A stretch of DNA of 64,000 nt, taken from positions 1 to 64,000 of the forward strand of contig NZ_SSMQ01000006.1 of NCBI RefSeq assembly GCF_005144585.1. Reading direction: 5' to 3'. Made by a program: the position numbers and the translations under genes. Of the stretch, positions 36,149 to 45,375 are shown one piece after another (positions within the stretch are counted from its first letter, which is position 1; each line of letters starts with the position of its first letter). Source of the DNA: Polyangium fumosum (lineage in GTDB: Bacteria; Myxococcota_A; Polyangia; Polyangiales; Polyangiaceae). Under the pieces are notes generated by a model. It saw only the letters and a list, made by a program, of their open reading frames with translations, did no database searches and was not told the origin of the DNA.

Positions 36149-37057
36149 ATGCAATCGAATGTCTTCACGGCCGTGTTCATGCCGCTCGCGCTCGGCGTCA
36201 TCATGCTCGGGCTCGGGCTCGGGCTCACACCCGAGGATTTCCGCCGCGTGCTGGTCTATCCGCGGGCCGTCTTCGTGGGGCTCGTCTGCCAGACGGTGCT
36301 CTTGCCGCTCGCCTGCTACGGCATCGCGAAGGGCTTCGGCCTCCCGCCCGAGCTCGCCGTCGGGCTCATGCTCCTCGCCGCCTCGCCGGGCGGCGCGACG
36401 GCGAACCTCTTCAGCCACCTCGCGAAAGGCGATGTCGCGCTGAACATCACGCTCACCGCGACGAACTCCCTCCTCAGCCTGTTCACGCTCCCGTTCATCG
36501 TGAACCTCTCGCTCGCAGCGTTCCTCGGGACCGAAAAGAGCATTCCGCTCCAGTTCGACAAGGTGATCCAGGTCTTCGCCGTGGTGCTCATCCCCGTGGG
36601 GATCGGGATGCTCGTCCGCGCGAAACGCCCGGTGGTCTCGGATCGGCTCCAGTCGCCGGTGAAGATCACCTCGGCCGTGTTCCTCCTGCTCATCATCGCC
36701 GCGACCGTGCTGAAAGAGCGGGCGAACCTGGTGACGTATTTCAAGCAGGTCGGCCTCGCGGCGCTCGTGTTCAACCTGGCCAGCATGGGCCTCGGCTACC
36801 TCGTCCCCTTGCTCGCGCGGCTGCCGAAGCGGCAAGCGACCGCGATCGGCATGGAGATCGGGATCCACAACGGGACCCTGGCGATCGCGATCGCCTCGGC
36901 GCCCACGCTGCTCAACAATTCGACGATGGCCGTTCCGCCGGCCATCTACAGCCTGATCATGTTCTTCACGGCCGCCGCCTTCGGGAGCTTCGTCGCGCGC
37001 GGAAACAACGAGGAAGCCGCCCCGGCCGAGCCGCCGAAGGTGGCCCCGGGCGCGTGA
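36149..37057 (+). CDS. SBF/bile acid:sodium symporter-family transporter
   Basis: 302 aa with nine to ten hydrophobic helices. Family landmarks: LAASPGGATANLFSHLAKGD and NITLTATNSLLSLFTLP (first Na+-site region), and GMEIGIHNGTLAIAIA (crossover helix, E-x-G-x-x-N). Substrates of bacterial relatives include organic anions, pantothenate and 2-keto acids; this one is not predictable. The stop is 1 bp from the end of the convergent ABC permease gene. Confidence 0.9.
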   Translation: MQSNVFTAVFMPLALGVIMLGLGLGLTPEDFRRVLVYPRAVFVGLVCQTVLLPLACYGIAKGFGLPPELAVGLMLLAASPGGATANLFSHLAKGDVALNITLTATNSLLSLFTLPFIVNLSLAAFLGTEKSIPLQFDKVIQVFAVVLIPVGIGMLVRAKRPVVSDRLQSPVKITSAVFLLLIIAATVLKERANLVTYFKQVGLAALVFNLASMGLGYLVPLLARLPKRQATAIGMEIGIHNGTLAIAIASAPTLLNNSTMAVPPAIYSLIMFFTAAAFGSFVARGNNEEAAPAEPPKVAPGA

Positions 37058-37058
37058 A

Positions 37059-39209
37059 TCAGCCGCGCGCGTCGGCTTTGCGTGGCTCACGCATGAGAAC
37101 CACGCCGAGCGCGAGCACGAGCGCCGCGCCGACGCCGAGCCCGACGGGCACCTGATCGTTTTGCAGGAGCTTCTCCAGCCACGGCGGCCGCACGGCGAGG
37201 ATCGTGATCGCGAGGGCATTGTTGATCCCGTGCACGAGGATGCCGGGCAGGAGCGAGCGCGTCTCGTGCCGGGCATAACCGAGCAAGAGGCCGAGCGAGA
37301 ACGTGGGGAGCAGCCGATAGATCGAGCCGTGCGCGAGGCCAAAGAGGAGCGACGAGGCGACGAGCGCGACGCCGAACCCGGCGCGCGTGAGGCCTGAAAA
37401 GAGCAGGCCGCGGAAGAGCGTCTCCTCGCAAAGCGCGGGCAGGACGGCGATGACGATCAGCAGCACCCAGAGGGGCTGCCCGTCGAGCAGGAGGGCGTCG
37501 CCGAGCTTCTCCGCGAACTCCGGGGGGACAGGCACGAGGCGGGTCGCGATCGCCGCGACGGCGGCGCCCCCGGAGAGGCCCGCGAGGACAGCGCCGACGA
37601 GGGCGCGCGGGCGCGGCATACGAAGGCCAAGCGTCTCGCGCATCGAGGCGCCCGACGCGGCGATGGCGGCGAGCGCAGGCAGGAAAAACAGGCCGAGCTG
37701 GGTGGCGGCGAGCTGCGCGGTTTTGTTCGTCGTCTTCTCGACGAGGAAGCTCGCGTAAAACATCACGACGAGGACGACGGCGAAGGCGCCGAGGGAGAAG
37801 CCGAGGCTCGGGATCCCGCCCTTTTGCCGCTCGAACGAGAAGACGGCGCGGAAGGAGCCGCGGCCGCCGAGCAGGACGTCCTCGCGCTCGAAGACACGCG
37901 CGGCGAAGACGAGCGTGAGCGCGGCGAACAAGGTGGACGAGCCGATCGTGAAGAGGACGAGGTCGGGCGCGACGTCGCCGAGGTAAATCGCCTTGATGAG
38001 CAGCGCGACGTTGAGGACCGGGACGAACGAGGTCGCGACGGAGAGCTCCATCCCGGGCAAGGACGTGACCATCGAGAGGAGCATGACGGGCAGATAGACG
38101 GGCGTGAGCAGGTTCTGCGCGTCCTTGAAATCACGGGCGAAGGCCGCGACGGCCAGAAAGAGCGCCGAAAAGAGGAGCGTGACCGGGACGAGGAGCGCAA
38201 ACGTGAGCACGTGCGCCGAGAACGGCACGTCCATCTCGCCCGGCAGGATGCGGCGCAGCGTGAGGCCGAGGCTCGCGACGTTGACGAGGGCCGTGAAGAG
38301 GGAGACGACGGAGACGGCGAGGAACTTGCCGGTAATGATCTCGATGGGCAGGAGCGGCGCGCAGAGGAGCGTCTGCATGGTGCCGCGCTCCTTTTCGCCG
38401 GCCGTCATGTCGGCCGCGCGGAGAAACCCGCCGAGGAGCGACATGAGGATCAGCATCATCGGCATGATCGTGCCGAGGACCTTGCCGACCCGCCGCTCGT
38501 CAGGCGCGACGTTGCGCGAGACGACCTCGAGGCCGGAGGTAAACCCCTTGGGCAAAGCCTTTTCGCCCTCGCGGGCGACGAGCAAGCCGTCGCGGGCGCG
38601 GGCAAGCGCATAATCGAGGCGATCGGCCGCGAAATCGGAGTCGCCCCACACGGAGTCGTAATAAAGGGTGACACGGGCGGCCTTGCCGGCGCGGACGTCC
38701 TCGGAAAACCCCCGCCAGGGGACGAGCACGGCGTGCACCTCGCGGGCGCCGACGAGCGCGCGGGCGGCGAGCGCGACCGCCGCGTCGGGCCGGTCCGCGT
38801 CGCGTGGTTTCGTGTCGGCCTTCGCCTCGGCGCCCGCGGCCTCGGCATTCGAGCCCTTGCGGGGCGGGCCGGGCGGGCGCGGGGGCGCGGGCGCGGGCGG
38901 CGCAATGGCGCCGGCTTCGAGGTCCCGGCGGAGCGGCGCGGGGACGCCGTGCCACGGCATGATGTCGAGTTTGTTCTCGCCCGCCGCGAGCGCGGCGGAG
39001 ACGTCGGGCGAGAGCTCGCCCCAGACGGCGATCTTCGAGGGGCGCGCTTCGAGCGCATCCATTTCGGCGCCCGCCATCCGGCTCATGAGGAGCGCGAAGA
39101 GCGGGTAGAGCATCATCGGCAAGAGGACGAGGCTCACGAACGTGCGGCGATCCCGGAGCGTTTCGAGCAGCTCCTTGCGCAGAATGACGAGGACGATGGA
39201 GAGCCTCAC
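37059..39209 (-). CDS. ABC-2 type permease fused to CPBP intramembrane metalloprotease
   Basis: 716 aa. Residues 1-440 are a NatB-like permease: first helix FVSLVLLPMMLYPLFALLMS, a long extracytoplasmic loop with a Pro/Ala/Arg-rich insertion (AIAPPAPAPPRPPGPPRKGS), then five helices beginning at IMPMMLILMSLLGGFLRAAD. From about 480 a CPBP (Abi) domain carries EETLFRG (around residue 590), FGLAHGS and GILVHGINNALA, the Glu-Glu, His and His/Asn metal-site motifs. It is translated with the ATPase gene (ATGA overlap at 39206-39209). A known fusion type among bacterial exporters; substrate unknown, protease activity untested. Confidence 0.9.
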   Translation of the reverse strand: MRLSIVLVILRKELLETLRDRRTFVSLVLLPMMLYPLFALLMSRMAGAEMDALEARPSKIAVWGELSPDVSAALAAGENKLDIMPWHGVPAPLRRDLEAGAIAPPAPAPPRPPGPPRKGSNAEAAGAEAKADTKPRDADRPDAAVALAARALVGAREVHAVLVPWRGFSEDVRAGKAARVTLYYDSVWGDSDFAADRLDYALARARDGLLVAREGEKALPKGFTSGLEVVSRNVAPDERRVGKVLGTIMPMMLILMSLLGGFLRAADMTAGEKERGTMQTLLCAPLLPIEIITGKFLAVSVVSLFTALVNVASLGLTLRRILPGEMDVPFSAHVLTFALLVPVTLLFSALFLAVAAFARDFKDAQNLLTPVYLPVMLLSMVTSLPGMELSVATSFVPVLNVALLIKAIYLGDVAPDLVLFTIGSSTLFAALTLVFAARVFEREDVLLGGRGSFRAVFSFERQKGGIPSLGFSLGAFAVVLVVMFYASFLVEKTTNKTAQLAATQLGLFFLPALAAIAASGASMRETLGLRMPRPRALVGAVLAGLSGGAAVAAIATRLVPVPPEFAEKLGDALLLDGQPLWVLLIVIAVLPALCEETLFRGLLFSGLTRAGFGVALVASSLLFGLAHGSIYRLLPTFSLGLLLGYARHETRSLLPGILVHGINNALAITILAVRPPWLEKLLQNDQVPVGLGVGAALVLALGVVLMREPRKADARG

Positions 39210-39997
39210 GCCGCACCTCCGGACGAGGCGCCGTCCACGCGGGGAGCGCCGCGCTCGACGTGGTAAAGGAAGGCATCCGTGAGGTTCTTCGCGTCGCCGG
39301 CGCGCGCGCAGAGGTCCGGGACCTCGCCCTCGTCGACGATACGGCCTTCGTGAATGAGGGCGATCCGATCGCAGAGGTATTCGGCTTCGCTCATGATGTG
39401 GGTGGAGAAGAGAATGGCGCGGCCCTTCGCGCGCTCCTTGCGGATGGATTCGACGATGAAGCGGCCGGAGAGGACGTCGAGCGCATTCGTAGGCTCGTCG
39501 AGGATGAGGACGGAGGGCGCGTGGAGGAAGGCACGCGCGATGTTGGCGCGCTGCTTTTGCCCCGCCGAGAGCGTGGCCGAGGGGCGATCGGCAAACGAGG
39601 CCATTTCGAGATCCCGCACGAGCTCGTCGATACGCGTGGTCAACGCCGCCTCGGGCAAGCCATGGAGGCGGCCAAAATACTGCAAGGTCTCGCGCGGCGA
39701 GAGGCGCTGGTAGAGCTGCGTGTCGCCGGAGAGGAAGCCGATGAGGGCCTTGGCTTCGAGCGGCCGCTCGGCCATGTCGATGCCGCCAATCCGGACGCGC
39801 CCCTGCGTAGGCCGGAGGATGCCGGCAAGCATGCGCAGCGCCGTCGTCTTGCCCGCCCCGTTCGGGCCGAGCAAGCCGACGACCTCCCCAGGACGAACCT
39901 GGAGGTCGAGGCCAGCAACGGCGATCGTGGGGCCATAATGCTTGACGAGGCCCTCCGCCGCGAGGGCGGCATCAGGGGCGGTGGCTTCCGGGGGCAT
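39206..39997 (-). CDS. ABC transporter ATPase (NatA-like)
   Basis: 263 aa; ATG 39997. Walker A GPNGAGKTT, Q-loop region FLSGDTQLYQRLSPRETL, signature LSAGQKQR (in place of LSGGQ), Walker B VLILDEPTNALD and H-loop FSTHIM. The C-terminal 30 residues extend past the domain. It powers the following permease-protease fusion. The Gly-to-Ala change in the signature is seen in other NatA-like subunits and need not inactivate it. Confidence 0.92.
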   Translation of the reverse strand: MPPEATAPDAALAAEGLVKHYGPTIAVAGLDLQVRPGEVVGLLGPNGAGKTTALRMLAGILRPTQGRVRIGGIDMAERPLEAKALIGFLSGDTQLYQRLSPRETLQYFGRLHGLPEAALTTRIDELVRDLEMASFADRPSATLSAGQKQRANIARAFLHAPSVLILDEPTNALDVLSGRFIVESIRKERAKGRAILFSTHIMSEAEYLCDRIALIHEGRIVDEGEVPDLCARAGDAKNLTDAFLYHVERGAPRVDGASSGGAA

Positions 39998-40060
39998 CGC
40001 AGGGACTCTGGCAGCGGCAGCAGGGGGGTTCAACGGGGTTTGGGGGTCAGAGGCGCCGCG

Positions 40061-40164
40061 CTGGGGCGTTGCCCCAGGCCCCACCAGGGGTTGTCCACCC
40101 CTGGACCCGGACCAGCGAGGCGCTGGACCCGGGGTCGATGAACTGCGCGATGCGCAGTTCATCG
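40061..40164. repeat. Four consecutive perfect hairpins in the ABC/TonB intergenic region
   Basis: In 104 bp: CTGGGGC-GTT-GCCCCAG (40061-40077); CCAGGGGT-5 nt-ACCCCTGG (40084-40104); CCAGCG-AGG-CGCTGG (40112-40126); and a 13-bp perfect stem CGATGAACTGCGC with a 3-nt GAT loop and exact complement (40136-40164). The spacers share CTGGACCCGG words. The density of perfect stems is far above chance. The element looks like a dispersed palindromic repeat (REP/MITE-like); I cannot confirm other genomic copies from this window. Confidence 0.85.
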
Positions 40165-40995
40165 AAGGGACAGGGGAAGACCGGAGAGGAGCCTGCTCGT
40201 CAAGGCCGCTGCGCGGGGGGGTTCGAGTGCTGGCGGTGCCTGTCGCCGGCCTACACCCGAGCGGCGAGCCGCAGCCCTTGCCCCCGCGCATGCTCGACAG
40301 GGGACATCGGCCCTCGTCCTCGTCTGTTCGGCGCCGCGACAACCACGTGCATGCAACAAGGCAATCGGGCACGGAGCGGATCCAGGGGCATCGGCGCGAC
40401 AGGGCGCGTGTCTCGCCGCCGAACAAGGGGCGTGGCGTGTTCCCGGGGGAAGGTCGAGCCTCGGGACACAGGTGGGAGGCAGCCCAGGGTCCTTGGCGAG
40501 CCGCCGGACATCCCCCGGGAACCCTCGAGGGTCCTTGTCAACGGAGGACGACACGCCAAGGTCGAGGCCAAGGTCAGGAGGCGGGCCGCGCCCCTCGGGA
40601 GGTCGCCCGCGGGAAACCTATGTCGCGCCGCCGAACACGCGCCGTCGACGGCCGAGGACACGTGTTCGAGGTCCGCCCACGCACGGACAGCGTTGCCGGC
40701 CGTGATGTCAACGTCGCTGCCTTGGCCGGCAAGGTCGTTGGCGCTCTCGTTTTGGCCTGGGAGCGGAGCTGCGCATCACGCACGGCATCGGCTCGACCTG
40801 TCACACACGCGCGACGGTCGTCATGGCGGGCCTGTCACGGTGTCGTACCAGTGTCACGCGCGTGTGACACGGCTGCGACACCCCACGCCCACCGGCTCGC
40901 CTCACCCAACGGCACTTCAAGGAGAATCGGGCGTGGTACGAGGGTTGCCTTGCGTCTGGAGGATCGTCTTGGAAACGCCGAGCAGCGGACATCGA
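40165..40995. other. Long non-coding stretch upstream of the TonB-type receptor
   Basis: About 830 bp without a convincing gene: open frames exist in all directions but their translations are Arg/Gly/Pro-rich shadows without domains. Short words such as GCCGCCGAACA (twice) and GGGTCCTTG (twice) recur. The last 200 bp hold several TGTCAC/GTGACA words described separately. Probably regulatory leader or eroded sequence. Confidence 0.6.
40851..40870. promoter_or_regulatory. GTGTCAC-N6-GTGACAC inverted repeat upstream of the receptor gene
   Basis: Seven-base arms GTGTCAC (40851-40857) and GTGACAC (40864-40870) flank GCGCGT. Two more CTGTCAC words lie at 40798-40804 and 40832-40838, so TGTCAC occurs repeatedly in about 70 bp. 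The site is 125 bp before the receptor ATG, a plausible operator or activator position. No matching regulator gene is adjacent. Confidence 0.4.
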
Positions 40996-43900
40996 ATGAT
41001 CATGCGCTTGACCTCTAGAATCCGATGGTTCTCCCTGGCCGCAGCCTGTTCCTTGGGTCTGCTGGCCTCTTCCGCCTTCGCCGCCGGAAACTCGGTTCTG
41101 ACCGGCACGGTGATCGATGCAGAGACGCGAAAGCCCCTCGCCGACGTCGTCGTCACCGTGACCTCCCCCGCGCTGCAAGGCGAGCAGATCGTCGTGACCG
41201 ACGCGGCTGGAAACTATCGCGTCCCGCAGCTCCCGCCGGGCGACTACACGATCCGGCTCGACGGGGCGAACTACAAGCCCCTCGGGCGCGGCGGAATCAC
41301 GCTCCGCACGAACACCACGCTCCGCGCCAATCTGGAGCTCATGCCGGGCGAGCTACACGAGGAGATCTTGCTCCTCGCGAGGCCCCCGGTGATCGACATC
41401 GGGTCGACGACGACCGGCGTGATCGTCGATTCGAATCTTTCGCATCGCCTCGCGGTGGCCCCGCCGGGAGGTCGCGCCTCGGCCGTGCGATCGTTCGAAA
41501 GCCTCGCAGCGCTCGCGCCCGGCGCGCAGCCGACCCCCCTCGGCTTTTCCATCAACGGCTCGTCGGCCCCCGAGAACCGATTCCAGATCGACGGCGTCTC
41601 CGTGGGCAGCGCCTCCGACGGCATCAACGACACGCCGCTCTCGCTCGAATTCGTCCGGGAAGTCAACGTCGCCACGGGCGGATACATGCCGGAATACGGC
41701 CGCACGACCGGCGGCGTGTTCGACGTCGTCACGAAGTCGGGCGGCAACGAATTCCATGGATCGATCTTCGGCAGCTTCACGCCGGGCGCGTTCGAGGGGC
41801 GCCGAAAGCCCGTACGCGCGGAGGGCACGGTGGTCGGCGTCGATCAAAAGCTCGGCGCGATGCGCGACTTCGGGTTCGAGCTCGGTGGGCCCCTCATGAA
41901 GGATCGCCTCTGGTTCTACGCGGGCTTGAACGTGGCCCTCCAGGACCTCGACGTCGTGCGTTCGCTGAACCGCTTGCGGTACGAGACGAACGCCGACGGA
42001 TCCTTGAAGCTCGACGCGGCCGGCAAACCCATCAGCCTTCGCGACGAATACGGCTTTCAGGTCACCGACCCCATCGAGGGCGGGACGCGCAACTACGTCG
42101 CGTCGAAAGAGACGTTGCAGTACATCGGCAAGCTGACGTGGCTCATCAACCCGTCGCACACGTTGACGTTGTCCGTGTTCGGCTCGCCCACGTGGTCGGG
42201 GGGGGACGGTCGGATCTCGCTCAATGGGGTCTCGGGCCAGATGACGACGATCAACACGAACTTGCTGGAAGGCGAATACGCGGCCTTCGGGCGGCGGGAA
42301 GAGCAGCGAATCAATACGGTCTCGCTCAAGCTCTCGTCGGCCTTCCTGAACAAGAGGCTCCTGGTCGATACGACGGTCGGATACCATCACGCGTACTCCA
42401 ACCGCCTGCCGGTCGACGGGGCGGGAATCGGGAGCGGCCAGGGGCTCGACAACGTCCCCGGCGTCTCGTGGACGCGGGGCGCGCCGCATACCATCGCGGA
42501 TTTCGAGAATCTCCCGGCGGGCAGTGGTTGCGAGCCCAAGGGCTCGACGAACGTCATCTACTGCCCGGTGCGCGCCTACCTGACGGGGGGGCCCGGGAAC
42601 GTCAACGAATCCATCACGAACCGTTTCCAGGGGCGCTCGGTCGTCACGTACCTGCTGAACGCGTTCGGGCAACACGTCATCAAGGCGGGGATCGACGTCG
42701 AGGTGTCGAACAGCCTGTTCGCGCGGGCGAACACCGGGGACGTGTGGTTCTCCGAGACGTACGATGGCTCCGCGTGGCAGGTGTGGCGCATCGGAACCCT
42801 GACGAGCCCGGACAACGTGTACGTCCCGAAGCTGCAATCCCCCACGACGCATTCGACCATCGTCGGCGGGTTCGTGCAGGATAGCTTCACGTTCCTCGAC
42901 CGGTTCACGCTGAATGCAGGCTTGCGCTACGACGCGCAGATGATGTCGAGCAGCGAGGGGGTGGGCATGGTGCTCCCCAACCAATGGTCGCCCCGCGTGG
43001 GAGCCATTTACGACCCCACCGGCCAGGGGCGGTCGAAGATCTTCGCGAGCTACGCGCGGTATTACGAGAACGTGCCCCTCGGCATGGCCGAGGGCCTGTT
43101 CGTCCAGCGGCCCTTCACCCTGTCCGTCGTGCCGAACTCCGTCTGTGACCCCACCGATCCCGCCAAGGTCGAGGCGTGCCTCGACCCGAAGAACCGGCTC
43201 ACGTTCGGGGCGCCCTCCTCGCCCAACCGGCAATGGGGCTTTTATTACGGCGACCGTGCGCCGGTGGATCCGGAGCTCGAGGCGCAATCGATGGACGAGA
43301 TCACGGCAGGCGGCGAGTACCAGGTCTTCGACGATGCGCGTGTGGGCGCGACCTACACGCACCGGTCGATCCACCGCGTCATCGAGAACATGAGCCGCGA
43401 CGAAGGGACGTCGTTCTTCGTGGGCAACCCCGGGCACGGCGCCGCGTCCGACTTCCCCGAGGCGCGGCGCGATTACGACGCCGTGACCGTGTTCTTCCAG
43501 AAGTCGTTTTCCCAGGGGTGGCTCGCGCTGGCGAGCTACACGGCGTCGTATCTCCGCGGCAACTACCCCGGGCTCGCCTCGGGGTCCTGGCCGTCCCCGC
43601 ATACCCTCAGCGACTTCGACCTGCTCTCGCTCCTGCCGAACCGGGATGGCCCGCTCCCTGGCGATCGGCGCCATTCCGTCAAGCTCTACGGCGCCAAGGA
43701 GTTCGCGCTCCCGAAGAACATCCGCGTCAACCTCGGGGTGAGCTACACCGGCACGTCGGGGGAGCCGCTCGATGTCCTCGGCGCGCATCCCTTTTATGGA
43801 CGGGGCGCCGCGTTCATTTTGCCGCGGGGCGCGGGCGGCAACCTGCCCTGGGTCCACAGCGTCGATTCGAACCTCGCCGTCGGCTACAAGATCAGCAAGG

Positions 43901-44196
43901 ACAGCACGCTCTCCGTGAACGTGGACGTGTTCAACCTGTTCAACTTCCAGGCCGAGACCAGCCGCGACGAGTCCTTCACCTACGCGAACGTGCGGCCCAT
44001 CGACGGCGGATCGACGGAGGATCTGCCCGAGAAGGGCGAATCGGCCTGCGCGACGAGCGCGGGTTGTGGGTACAAGCTCGTGAATTTCGAGGACGGCTCG
44101 CCCTTCGATCCCGCGAATCGGAACCCCAACTACGGCAGCCCCACTTCGTACCAGGCCCCGAGGACGATCCGGATGGGCGTCCGGTTGACCTTCTGA
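40996..44196 (+). CDS. TonB-dependent receptor-like outer membrane protein with carboxypeptidase regulatory-like domain
   Basis: 1066 aa; ATG at 40996 (a second in-frame ATG at 41002). Signal peptide IRWFSLAAACSLGLLASSAF-AAG. Residues 28-115 are a CarboxypepD_reg (SusC-like) beta sandwich: LTGTVIDAETRKPLADVVVT, YRVPQLPPGDYTIRL. A plug domain follows (QIDGVSVGSA, FVREVNVATGGYMPEYGRTT, GGVFDVVTKSGGNEFHG), then a 22-strand-type barrel ending with aromatic Phe (RMGVRLTF). No TonB box was identified with confidence. This 'Oar-like' architecture is abundant in myxobacteria. The next gene, a lipoprotein 22 bp downstream, probably forms a receptor-lipoprotein pair analogous to SusCD. Confidence 0.9.
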   Translation: MIMRLTSRIRWFSLAAACSLGLLASSAFAAGNSVLTGTVIDAETRKPLADVVVTVTSPALQGEQIVVTDAAGNYRVPQLPPGDYTIRLDGANYKPLGRGGITLRTNTTLRANLELMPGELHEEILLLARPPVIDIGSTTTGVIVDSNLSHRLAVAPPGGRASAVRSFESLAALAPGAQPTPLGFSINGSSAPENRFQIDGVSVGSASDGINDTPLSLEFVREVNVATGGYMPEYGRTTGGVFDVVTKSGGNEFHGSIFGSFTPGAFEGRRKPVRAEGTVVGVDQKLGAMRDFGFELGGPLMKDRLWFYAGLNVALQDLDVVRSLNRLRYETNADGSLKLDAAGKPISLRDEYGFQVTDPIEGGTRNYVASKETLQYIGKLTWLINPSHTLTLSVFGSPTWSGGDGRISLNGVSGQMTTINTNLLEGEYAAFGRREEQRINTVSLKLSSAFLNKRLLVDTTVGYHHAYSNRLPVDGAGIGSGQGLDNVPGVSWTRGAPHTIADFENLPAGSGCEPKGSTNVIYCPVRAYLTGGPGNVNESITNRFQGRSVVTYLLNAFGQHVIKAGIDVEVSNSLFARANTGDVWFSETYDGSAWQVWRIGTLTSPDNVYVPKLQSPTTHSTIVGGFVQDSFTFLDRFTLNAGLRYDAQMMSSSEGVGMVLPNQWSPRVGAIYDPTGQGRSKIFASYARYYENVPLGMAEGLFVQRPFTLSVVPNSVCDPTDPAKVEACLDPKNRLTFGAPSSPNRQWGFYYGDRAPVDPELEAQSMDEITAGGEYQVFDDARVGATYTHRSIHRVIENMSRDEGTSFFVGNPGHGAASDFPEARRDYDAVTVFFQKSFSQGWLALASYTASYLRGNYPGLASGSWPSPHTLSDFDLLSLLPNRDGPLPGDRRHSVKLYGAKEFALPKNIRVNLGVSYTGTSGEPLDVLGAHPFYGRGAAFILPRGAGGNLPWVHSVDSNLAVGYKISKDSTLSVNVDVFNLFNFQAETSRDESFTYANVRPIDGGSTEDLPEKGESACATSAGCGYKLVNFEDGSPFDPANRNPNYGSPTSYQAPRTIRMGVRLTF

Positions 44197-44218
44197 CCGC
44201 GGAACGAGGAGACGAAGC

Positions 44219-45088
44219 ATGATTCGCCACACCCCCCCCAAGACGATCGCCCTCGGGGCCTCTGCGCTCCTGTTCACGGCCGCGTTCGGCACGTCCTGCG
44301 AGCAGCCGCCGATCCTCTGCGAGGTCGCGAGCAGCGCCTATATCGTGAAATACTACCCCAAGGACGCCGGCAGCGATTGCCTCAAGCTCCCCGGGGAGCG
44401 GGTCGGCATGTCCGTGTACAACCCGCCGAAGGGAGACGACCGGGAGATCGACGCCACCCAGGCGACGGTCGCGATCCAGGCGCATGCGATGGGCGTGCTC
44501 GCAGACGACGCGAAGAACAAGGCCGGCGCGACGGATCCCGATTCGAATCACAAGCAGTATTCCCTGGGTGATTACGCCGCACGACCGGACGCAGACGATC
44601 TCTGCGCGACCTCGGGCCTCTCGGTCGCCGAGCAGCACATCCCGGAGACGGCCTACACGGACGCGGACGGCCATCCGGCCATCTACCCCGAGACGCGCCT
44701 CGCCTACGAATGGCGGGACGTGCGCGTGTACATGACGTTCGCGACGTCGGGGAACGCCGCGACGGGCGAGGTGACCATCACCCGGGACACCGAGGATCCG
44801 GCGACGGGTGATCACGAGACGTGCACGACGACGTACGTCGCGAGCGCCCTGTTCCCCATCGCCGGCTGCGAAGCGGTGGACGCCATGGGCCAAGCGACGG
44901 GGATGCCCGACGACACGCGCTGCTGCGCGAACGCCGATCCTTCCCAGGGGCGGCCCTTTGGCTCCGGCATTCACCCGAATTTCAAGGTGAAGTGTGATCC
45001 CGAGCTTTTGCTCTGCGTGCTCGACTGGAAGCCCGGGGAGTCGTTCCCGCCGCTCGGGAAGAGCTCCTTCTGCGGCGCGGGGGGCTGA
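44219..45088 (+). CDS. Lipoprotein partner of the TonB-type receptor, unknown fold
   Basis: 289 aa, 22 bp after the receptor gene with GAGGAGA upstream. Signal TIALGASALLFTAAFGTSC with lipobox TSC. The mature part has nine to ten cysteines in the second half and opening (CEVASSAYIVKYYP, CETVA-like ETCTTTYVASALFPIAGC, CCANADPSQG, CDPELLLCVLDW), suggesting a disulfide-rich periplasmic or surface protein. No family recognised. Co-transcription with the receptor suggests ligand capture. Confidence 0.75.
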   Translation: MIRHTPPKTIALGASALLFTAAFGTSCEQPPILCEVASSAYIVKYYPKDAGSDCLKLPGERVGMSVYNPPKGDDREIDATQATVAIQAHAMGVLADDAKNKAGATDPDSNHKQYSLGDYAARPDADDLCATSGLSVAEQHIPETAYTDADGHPAIYPETRLAYEWRDVRVYMTFATSGNAATGEVTITRDTEDPATGDHETCTTTYVASALFPIAGCEAVDAMGQATGMPDDTRCCANADPSQGRPFGSGIHPNFKVKCDPELLLCVLDWKPGESFPPLGKSSFCGAGG

Positions 45089-45117
45089 GCGCTCGCCTCG
45101 CAGGAGGAGGCGGTCCC

Positions 45118-45261
45118 ATGAGACAGCTCGGCGGCGTGGGTTCGCCGAGCACGAGGGACCCGGTCGTGTGGGAGGATCGCGAGGTCTTCCGCATCGATTC
45201 GCCGAAAGCAGACACGATCGAGCGGTTGACCACGTTTCTTTCGACGTATCGTTCGCGATAG
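45118..45261 (+). CDS. Small 47-residue ORF with strong ribosome-binding site
   Basis: ATG 45118-45120, TAG 45259-45261. Preceded by AGGAGGAGG (45102-45110) at ideal spacing, the strongest Shine-Dalgarno match in the area. The product starts MRQLGGVGSPSTRDPVVWED and ends RLTTFLSTYRSR: basic, no membrane segment. It follows the receptor/lipoprotein operon by 29 bp in the same direction. Unrecognised; translation is likely from the RBS but the function is unknown. Confidence 0.45.
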   Translation: MRQLGGVGSPSTRDPVVWEDREVFRIDSPKADTIERLTTFLSTYRSR

Positions 45262-45375
45262 AAGCGCGCCGACCTGCACGCGTGCCGCTCGACAGGTTGC
45301 GGGGTGGCGCACGAGCGGCGGCTCCTTGATTCCCCTTGACGCTCGCCCAAAGGAGCGTCGACCCTAGGGGCAATC

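Noticed and set aside
40069-40995. In-frame upstream extension of the receptor gene
   Set aside because: It would run through the four-hairpin element and lacks similarity to any domain; the signal peptide starts at 40996.
41353-44292. 979-codon minus-strand frame opposite the TonB-type receptor
   Set aside because: Shadow of high-GC codon use; the plus strand shows signal peptide, plug and barrel end.
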